DNA of 64,000 nt. It comes from Myxococcus xanthus (GTDB lineage: Bacteria; Myxococcota; Myxococcia; Myxococcales; Myxococcaceae). The stretch is taken from positions 7,420,001 through 7,484,000 of the forward strand of contig NZ_CP017174.1 of assembly GCF_006402735.1 (NCBI RefSeq), written 5' to 3'. A program made the position numbers and the translations under genes. The notes beneath the pieces were generated by a model. The model made no database searches. It saw nothing but the letters and a program-made list of their open reading frames with translations, and was not told the origin of the DNA. This document shows, piece by piece, positions 58,898 through 64,000 of this stretch (position 1 is its first letter; the number at the start of each line of letters is the position of its first letter).

Positions 58898-59470
58898 CTA
58901 TTCCCACTGCTTCGCGATGTCCTTCTGAGTCGGCTGCGCAGGCGGCGGAACGTAATAGCGCGCCGGGTGGTAATCCCTGTCCGACCAGGTCACCTTCTTC
59001 CCGAACTCGCCCACCGCGCCGCGAACCTGGCCGACCGGATACTGACGCTCACGCCCGTCCGTGAAGGCCTCGGCGACGCGCCCATCCTTGAAGACGGCCC
59101 GGTAGATGAGCGTCTCCTCATGGCACCGGATGCCCGTGTAGATGGGCTCGTAGCGGACACCGTCGGCACGGAGCAGGTGGTACTCCAGCTTGTTGTACTT
59201 CTGGTTGGGCTCGAAGCGCCCCTTGCTGCACCGGGCCACCACCTCGGAGACTTCCTTCAGGAACGCCCGCGAATTGGCCGCCGCTTCCGGAATCAGCCCC
59301 GGGGAATGCGTGGGATTCATCCTCGCGATGGCCGCGTCGATGCTCTCATTGAGCAGCTTCGCCAGCGTCGGACTCGAGATGTTCCCTGGCTCCGCGGGTG
59401 GCGACAGGTACGGGGTCAAGAAGAAGTAGACGCCCACGCCGATGGCACCCGCGCCCCAGCCCAGCAGCAT
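58898..59470 (-). CDS. Membrane-anchored hypothetical protein
   Basis: 190 aa: one N-terminal transmembrane helix (MLLGWGAGAIGVGVYFFLTPYL), then a soluble domain of about 165 residues with YRAVFKDGRVAEAF and a Pro-rich C-terminal end. No family recognised. The ATG at 59470 is preferred; the ATG at 59494 sits directly after AAAGGGGG with no spacer and overlaps a possible TAAAGG -10. It lies 101 nt downstream of the M32 gene. Confidence 0.6.
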   Translation of the reverse strand: MLLGWGAGAIGVGVYFFLTPYLSPPAEPGNISSPTLAKLLNESIDAAIARMNPTHSPGLIPEAAANSRAFLKEVSEVVARCSKGRFEPNQKYNKLEYHLLRADGVRYEPIYTGIRCHEETLIYRAVFKDGRVAEAFTDGRERQYPVGQVRGAVGEFGKKVTWSDRDYHPARYYVPPPAQPTQKDIAKQWE

Positions 59471-59595
59471 TGTTTTTCCAGGTTTGATTTGCATCCCCCT
59501 TTACAGTGTTGCTCCTCAGCTATCACAGAACGGACAGCCCAGGTACGAGGCGGCATGAATGCCACCTCCTGACTGACGCACGCTCTCTCAACCTC

Positions 59596-61089
59596 TCAAA
59601 GCGAGACACCGTAGAGCGCGCCGTACTTCTCCTTCAGGTACGCCAGGAAGTCCGTGTCGGTGAGCCCCTGCCCCGTCACCTGCTTCACGCGCTCCTCCGC
59701 GGAGTGGCGGAAGCCATGCTGGTGCACATGCGTGCGCAGCCAGTCACGCAGGGGCAGCAACTCACCCCGGCCCAGGTGCTCCTCCAACTCCGGCAGGTCG
59801 CGCTTCGCGGCGCGGTAGAGCGACGCCGCGTACAGGTTGCCCAGCGAATACGTGGGAAAGTAGCCCAGCTCGCCCCAGGCCCAGTGGATGTCCTGGAGCA
59901 CGCCTTGCGTGTCATCCGGCGGAGTGACGCCCAGGTACTTCTCCATGCGTGCGTTCCACGCGGCGGGCAGGTCCTCCACCGGCAGCTCGTCGCGCACCAG
60001 CAGCAGCTCCAACTCGTAGCGCAGCGCGATGTGCAGGTTGTACGTCACCTCGTCCGACTCGATGCGGATGAGCGACGGCCCCACCGCATTCACCGCGGCG
60101 TGGAAGGTCTCCACGTCGGTGCCGGACAGCGCCTCCGGGAAGGCGGCGCGCAGCACGGGGAAGTAGTGCCGCCAGAACGGCAGGCCGCGGCCCACCATGT
60201 TCTCCCACAGGCGTGACTGCGACTCGTGCAGTCCCATGGAAGGCGCGGCGGCCAGTGGTGTGCGGTAGAGCTCGGGAGCGAAGCCCTGCTCATACAGGCC
60301 GTGGCCGGCTTCGTGGATGGTGCTGAAGATGGACGGGAACGGCGTGGCCGTGTCCACGTGCGTGGTGAGCCGCACGTCCAAGGGGTGCGTGCCCCCGGTG
60401 AAGGGGTGGATGCTCAGGTCCTGCCGGCCCGCGTCCAGGTCGAACCCGATGTCCTTCAACAACCGCAGGGTGAAGGCCCACTGCGCGTCCTTGTCGTAGT
60501 GACGGCCCATCAGGAAGGGCGCCACCGGCCGGCTCACCGCGGTGAGCTTGCCCACCATGGGGATGAGGTGCTCGCGCAGCGCCGACAGGACCGGCGTCAG
60601 GCGCGCCACGCGCATGCCTGGCTCATGACCTTCCAGCAGCGCGTCATAACGCTCCCCGTCATGGCCATACGCGTCCGCCTGCTCCCGGCGCAGCGACAGC
60701 AGGCGATGGAGCGCGGGCTGGAAGACGGTGAAGCGCCTTGCCTGCCGGGCTTCCCGCCAGGCATGGATGGCGTCGCTGATGGCTCCCGCGAGCGCCCGTA
60801 CCAGGGGCGCGGGGACGCGCACCTCCCGCTCCCGCTCCCGCGTCAGCACCGTCACCATGGCCCGGGCGTCGTCGGACAGGTCCGCCTGAGCGGCGGCCTG
60901 GGCCAGGGCGTCCCCAAGCCGGGGGTCCACCAGGCGCTCGTGGTGCAGCCCCTGCAGGGTGGAGAGCTGATGGGAGCGGGCGGGGCCGGCCTTGGCGGGC
61001 AGGTACGTCTCCATGTCCCACGTGGCCAGGCCGATGAGGCCCTGAAGGTCGCGAAGCTCCTGCATCCGGGTCAGCAGCCAGGTATCCAT
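59596..61089 (-). CDS. Carboxypeptidase Taq (M32 metallocarboxypeptidase)
   Basis: 497 aa, near the usual M32 length. Zinc motif H259-E260-A-G-H263 in STIHEAGHGLYEQG, and the family marker HESQSRLWENMVGRG. It removes C-terminal residues from peptides and is cytoplasmic. The start at 61089 (MDTWLLTRMQEL) is preferred because TATGAA at 61097-61102 is 7 nt upstream and overlaps the ATG at 61101. It is divergent from the gene at 61160. Confidence 0.93.
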   Translation of the reverse strand: MDTWLLTRMQELRDLQGLIGLATWDMETYLPAKAGPARSHQLSTLQGLHHERLVDPRLGDALAQAAAQADLSDDARAMVTVLTREREREVRVPAPLVRALAGAISDAIHAWREARQARRFTVFQPALHRLLSLRREQADAYGHDGERYDALLEGHEPGMRVARLTPVLSALREHLIPMVGKLTAVSRPVAPFLMGRHYDKDAQWAFTLRLLKDIGFDLDAGRQDLSIHPFTGGTHPLDVRLTTHVDTATPFPSIFSTIHEAGHGLYEQGFAPELYRTPLAAAPSMGLHESQSRLWENMVGRGLPFWRHYFPVLRAAFPEALSGTDVETFHAAVNAVGPSLIRIESDEVTYNLHIALRYELELLLVRDELPVEDLPAAWNARMEKYLGVTPPDDTQGVLQDIHWAWGELGYFPTYSLGNLYAASLYRAAKRDLPELEEHLGRGELLPLRDWLRTHVHQHGFRHSAEERVKQVTGQGLTDTDFLAYLKEKYGALYGVSL

Positions 61090-61096
61090 GCCCGGA

Positions 61097-61150
61097 TTCA
61101 TAGCCCGCTTCGCGGCGCACTATCGCGAAAGACGCACTCGGGAGTATGAG
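61097..61150. promoter_or_regulatory. Divergent -10-like hexamers between the M32 gene and the 180-aa gene
   Basis: TATGAA on the minus strand (61097-61102), 7 nt before the ATG at 61089, and TATGAG on the plus strand (61145-61150), 9 nt before the ATG at 61160. No Shine-Dalgarno for either gene. Confidence 0.4.
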
Positions 61151-61159
61151 GGCTGCGCG

Positions 61160-61702
61160 ATGGCCAACGTCATTCAGTTCTTCATGTCCCCCGACGACGA
61201 ACTCGCCTTCTTCCGCTTCCTGGAGCGCTTCGTCCTGGAGGTGTACCCCCGGCGCGTCCCACAGGATTGGGAGACCTTCCGCGCGAACACGGAGAACCTG
61301 GAGCGGCTGCCCCCAGAGGACCTCTACATGGTGGCCTCCGAGCTGGGCGCGGCCATCGTCGACAAGGTGAAGCGGGGCCCGGACAAGGGCTACTGGCGCA
61401 TCGACGAGGTGCGCTCGCCCGTCATCTTCATGGAGCGCTGCCGCCCCAACGAAGAGGGCGAGCTGCTCAGCGGCAAGATGTGGGCGGAGCTGGACATCAC
61501 CGCGCAGACGGGCCGGAAGAACGCGGCGCCCGACAAGTTCCGGAGCCTGTTCCTCGAGGTCGAGGAGTACATCAAGAAGACGTACCGCAAGGGCGATCCC
61601 AAGGGCTTCTTCGTGGGCCCCAAGACGGCGCGGCTCTGCAAGGAAGGGCTCGTGCTGCGCGACTCCGCCTTCCGCGGCGGCACGGTGTCTCCCTACAAGT
61701 AG
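61160..61702 (+). CDS. Conserved-looking hypothetical protein, 180 aa
   Basis: Soluble protein beginning MANVIQFFMSPDDELAFFRFLERFVLEVYPRRVP. Well-formed alpha/beta composition with clear charged faces, no signal peptide and no transmembrane helix. No named domain recognised. It is preceded by TATGAG 9 nt upstream; it converges on the sensor kinase gene with a 10-nt gap. Confidence 0.72.
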   Translation: MANVIQFFMSPDDELAFFRFLERFVLEVYPRRVPQDWETFRANTENLERLPPEDLYMVASELGAAIVDKVKRGPDKGYWRIDEVRSPVIFMERCRPNEEGELLSGKMWAELDITAQTGRKNAAPDKFRSLFLEVEEYIKKTYRKGDPKGFFVGPKTARLCKEGLVLRDSAFRGGTVSPYK

Positions 61703-61712
61703 CCGCGGCGCC

Positions 61713-63047
61713 TCAGGGCAGGGCCACGGGCAGGGTGAAGGAGAAGGTGCTCCCCTGCCCTTCGTGGCTCTCCACGTTGAGCGTCCCGCCGTGCGCGGCC
61801 ACCAGACTCCAGGCGATGCTCAGCCCCAGCCCCGTGCCGCGTCCCGGTGAATGGCTGGCCCGCCAGAAGCGCTCGAAGAGGTGCGGCGCGTCCTCGGCGG
61901 GGATGCCGGGTCCGGAGTCCTTCACGAAGACGCCCACCTTCGCCCCCTCCACCAGGCGGGCCTGCACCTCAATGGCGCCGCCGGGGGGCGTGAACTTGAT
62001 GGCGTTGCTCACCAGGTTGGCCAGCACCTGGAGGATGCGCTCGCGGTCGGCGAGCACCGGCGGCAGCTCTGGCGCCAGCGCCACCGTCAGGACCTGCCCC
62101 TTCTCCAGCGCGAGCGGCCGGAGCACCTCCAGCGCCTGCGCCAGCAAGGCGTCCACTGGAAGGGGCTGGAGCGTCAGGGGAATGGGCATGCCGCGCAGGC
62201 GCGCCCGGTCCAGCAGGTTGCCGATGAGGCTGCTCATCTGCTGCTCGGCGAGGACGATGTTCTCCAGGTAGCGGCGCCGGCGGTGCTCCTTCTCCGGTGC
62301 CGTGCCCGCATTCAGAATCATCTCCGCGTTCATCCGCACCGCGAGCAGCGGCGTCTTGATGTCATGGGAGACGACGGTGAGCAGCTCGTCGCGCCAGCGC
62401 ACGGCCTCCTGGGCCTGAAAGAACAGCGCCTCCGCGCGCTCACGCAGGCGAACTTCGCGGCGCAGGACATGCTCCTTCGCCAGGGCCACGGCCAGAAGGT
62501 TCGCCACCGCGTCCAGCAGCGACAGCCCGTCCTCCCCCAGCCCCACCGACTCCACGTGGAGCACGCCCAGGACACCTTCCTTCGCCACCAGCGGCAGGGT
62601 GACCGTCCCGGGAACCCGGGCCGGTCCCGTCTTGAACACGCCCTCGATGGCGTCACGCCCTGGCGGGGTTACGCGCTCCAGGCCCACGAGGTACGCGTAC
62701 GCGGCGGCGGCATGCGCCACGGCCTGGGACGGAGGGGACTCCATGCCCACGGACGAATGCCACGCCACCAGACAGGGCCGCTCCGGAACGGGCACTCCGG
62801 ACGCATCCACCCCCTCCATCAGGAGCGCGACGCGGACCGGCAGCCATCGGGAAAGGCGGTCCACCAGCGAGGGAAAGCTGGCCGCGACGCCATCGGAAGC
62901 GCAGAGCAGCTGGCCGACCTCATGGAGCCGCGCCAGATGGCGGCGGGCCTGCCCCTGCTTTCGCCAGGCGCGACGGGGCCACCGGCGGGAGGCTGGGACG
63001 TCCGGGCGGGCGGAGTCATCCCCCGCTGGGCTGCGCGGCGCCTTCAC
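61713..63047 (-). CDS. Cytoplasmic GAF-containing sensor histidine kinase
   Basis: 444 aa. A GAF-like domain (about 50-190) is followed by a HisKA domain with VVSHDIKTPLLAV (His 228) and the HATPase domain (about 330-440): NLVSNAIKFTPPGG, VKDSGPGIPAED, GTGLGLSIAWSLVAAHGG. No transmembrane segment and no fused receiver domain are present, and no response regulator gene is adjacent in the window. The GTG start overlaps the stop of the upstream 143-aa gene by 4 nt (GTGA). Confidence 0.92.
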   Translation of the reverse strand: MKAPRSPAGDDSARPDVPASRRWPRRAWRKQGQARRHLARLHEVGQLLCASDGVAASFPSLVDRLSRWLPVRVALLMEGVDASGVPVPERPCLVAWHSSVGMESPPSQAVAHAAAAYAYLVGLERVTPPGRDAIEGVFKTGPARVPGTVTLPLVAKEGVLGVLHVESVGLGEDGLSLLDAVANLLAVALAKEHVLRREVRLRERAEALFFQAQEAVRWRDELLTVVSHDIKTPLLAVRMNAEMILNAGTAPEKEHRRRRYLENIVLAEQQMSSLIGNLLDRARLRGMPIPLTLQPLPVDALLAQALEVLRPLALEKGQVLTVALAPELPPVLADRERILQVLANLVSNAIKFTPPGGAIEVQARLVEGAKVGVFVKDSGPGIPAEDAPHLFERFWRASHSPGRGTGLGLSIAWSLVAAHGGTLNVESHEGQGSTFSFTLPVALP

Positions 63048-63475
63048 CGGGGGTGCCTCGTCCCTTCCACCGCCGGGCGTTCCACGGCCAGCAGCTCCTC
63101 ACGGAGCGCGGCGGAGAGGACCTCGCCCGTCAGCGCCCCGAGGACGCGCAGCCACTCCTCGACCAGGACCACCAGCGACTCCTCCAGCCGCTCCGGGTCC
63201 AATTCAGCCACGACCGGATGCAGCCCCTCGAAGCGAAGCCCCTCCGACGTGACGGCGAGCGCCGACAAGTGCGGATGGGCCTGGACCACCCGCTGGAGCA
63301 CCCGCTCCAGGATGACCACCAGGGTGACCTCCCCCAGGGCCGAACGGCCACGGCGCCACAGCGCCTGGAAGCCACGCTCGAACAAGTCCAACAGCGCGGG
63401 AGGAGATGGGTGCGGCAGCTGGCGTTGACGCCAGGCACGCACGACCTCGTGAGGTGGAAGGTGCCGCTCTGACAT
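63044..63475 (-). CDS. Hypothetical protein upstream of the sensor kinase, 143 aa
   Basis: All-helical, acidic and Arg-rich (LFERGFQALWRRG, ERVLQRVVQAHPHL, ESLVVLVEEWLRVL). It is the first gene of the operon with the histidine kinase; the 4-nt overlap implies coupled expression, so it may modulate the kinase. No domain recognised. The start at 63475 is the first Met consistent with the preceding spacing. Confidence 0.62.
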   Translation of the reverse strand: MSERHLPPHEVVRAWRQRQLPHPSPPALLDLFERGFQALWRRGRSALGEVTLVVILERVLQRVVQAHPHLSALAVTSEGLRFEGLHPVVAELDPERLEESLVVLVEEWLRVLGALTGEVLSAALREELLAVERPAVEGTRHPR

Positions 63476-63525
63476 GCAGTGGGCCGGCTGCGGTGCGTCG
63501 CGAAAAAGCCCCCGTCGCTTAATGA

Positions 63526-63558
63526 AGCCCCTGGCGAAAGTCCACTCGCCCAGGGGCT
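63526..63558 (-). terminator. Terminator hairpin downstream of prfC
   Basis: AGCCCCTGG(CG) - CGCCCAGGGGCT on opposite arms form a 9-11-bp stem with about a 10-nt loop, 23 nt after the prfC stop. It separates prfC from the kinase operon. Confidence 0.55.
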
Positions 63559-63580
63559 GATACAACCCGGCCGGCGGGCC

Positions 63581-64000
63581 TCAGCCGCCCGAGGCCACGG
63601 TGGTGGCCTGCCGCAACTGCGGGGCCTCCGAGACGAACTTCAGCTCCGGGTGCTTGTCCTCGGCGTGCTGGAGCGCCCAGTCATCCCGGAAGAGCACCAG
63701 GGGCAATCCGTCCCGGTCCTGCACCGTCTGACGGTTGCCTTCCCAGTCGAACGCCTTCGGGTCGAAGTTGGCGCCCACCACCCAGCGCGCATGGCTGAAG
63801 GGCAGCCGGTCGAGTGCGATCTTCGCGCCGTACTCGTGCTCCAGGCGGTACTGGAGGACCTCGAACTGGAGCGCGCCTACCACGCCGACGATGGGGTCCT
63901 TCATGCCCATCTGCAGCTGCTGGAAGATTTGCACCGTGCCCTCCTCGGAGAGCTGCTCCAGGCCCTTCTCCATCTGCTTGCGGCGGAGCGGATCCCGGCT
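63581..64000 (-). CDS. prfC: Peptide chain release factor 3, C-terminal part (partial)
   Basis: Runs off the right edge. The 140 codons present match the RF3 C-terminal region: SRDPLRRKQMEKGLEQLSEEGTVQIFQ, DPIVGVVGALQFEVLQYRLEHEY, ARWVVGANFDPKAF and LVLFRDDWALQHAEDKHPELKF. RF3 is the GTPase that recycles RF1/RF2 from the ribosome. Its GTPase and middle domains lie outside the window. Confidence 0.9.
   Translation of the reverse strand, partial: SRDPLRRKQMEKGLEQLSEEGTVQIFQQLQMGMKDPIVGVVGALQFEVLQYRLEHEYGAKIALDRLPFSHARWVVGANFDPKAFDWEGNRQTVQDRDGLPLVLFRDDWALQHAEDKHPELKFVSEAPQLRQATTVASGG

Noticed and set aside
58567-59064. Frame in the 58.5-59.1 kb gap
   Set aside because: Runs antisense through the membrane protein gene at 58898, is Arg/Pro/Ser-rich, and has no ribosome site or family resemblance.
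63506-63524. Second hairpin with T-run near prfC (GCGA...TCGC around GGGGGCTTTTT on the minus strand)
   Set aside because: The stem is only 4 bp with an 11-nt loop. The stronger hairpin at 63526-63558 explains termination.
1-64000. tRNA, rRNA, CRISPR, transposase, integrase or phage genes
   Set aside because: Looked for conserved tRNA arms, repeated spacers and transposase/integrase motifs in all gaps; none seen. The window is ordinary chromosome.

Overview
The window is one contiguous stretch of very GC-rich, densely packed chromosome. Codon use is strongly GC3-biased, intergenic gaps are short, and there is no insertion sequence, prophage, CRISPR array, rRNA or tRNA that I can see. A delta-proteobacterial myxobacterium, probably Myxococcaceae (Myxococcus, Corallococcus or Pyxidicoccus type), is the best fit. 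The evidence is an eukaryotic-like Ser/Thr kinase, many lipoproteins with the box ending L-x-G/A-C, ASH-repeat surface proteins, a bacterial Thg1-like tRNA guanylyltransferase, and a mix of housekeeping genes with lineage-specific unknowns. This assignment is inference; no marker was searched.

Layout. 0-11 kb: DNA and nucleotide maintenance, with mutM, a YihY membrane protein, an MTA phosphorylase, an AlkB operon with a second 2OG-Fe(II) oxygenase, a cobalamin adenosyltransferase-queG-EamA operon, and thyA-folA. 11-18 kb: a cytochrome c-FTR1 iron permease fusion, two tandem Gly-rich paralogues, and an HD phosphohydrolase overlapping a Nudix-metallo-beta-lactamase fusion. 18-25 kb: an ATP-grasp/GNAT pair, a transglutaminase, a DUF255 protein and a GT39/GT83-type glycosyltransferase. 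25-31 kb: an aquaporin, then a divergent cluster of lipid-type enzymes (DUF3419/BtaA-like transferase, GNAT, heme-oxygenase-like diiron protein; fatty-acid desaturase, PAP2-type transferase), followed by a truncated S41 peptidase. 31-34 kb: a CAP lipoprotein, DUF350 and transglutaminase genes, and a polynucleotide-kinase-like gene overlapping a Thg1-like gene. 34-45 kb: a secreted subtilase, an eroded GyrB-like protein, an SF1 helicase, an alpha/beta hydrolase, an ASH-repeat lipoprotein and a Ser/Thr kinase. 45-54 kb: a ttcA operon with TerB-like, PhnD-like and GFA genes, RNase D, an M1 aminopeptidase, an O-methyltransferase and a Cys-bearing helical protein. 54-64 kb: an M48-TPR membrane protease, a propeller lipoprotein, an M32 carboxypeptidase, a sensor kinase operon and the 3' end of prfC.

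How the genes work together. Operons are mostly short and overlap by 4 nt. The most interesting functional groupings are the lipid-tailoring cluster (26.1-30.5 kb) and the kinase-Thg1 pair (33.0-34.2 kb), which reads like a tRNA 5'-end repair unit.

A recurrent signal runs through the whole window. Many genes lack a Shine-Dalgarno but carry a TA-rich -10-like hexamer (TAGNNN, TATNNN or TANNNT) only 5-11 nt before the start codon. This suggests widespread leaderless or very short-leader transcription, and I used it to choose several starts. Gene identities rest on motif recognition only, with no database search.
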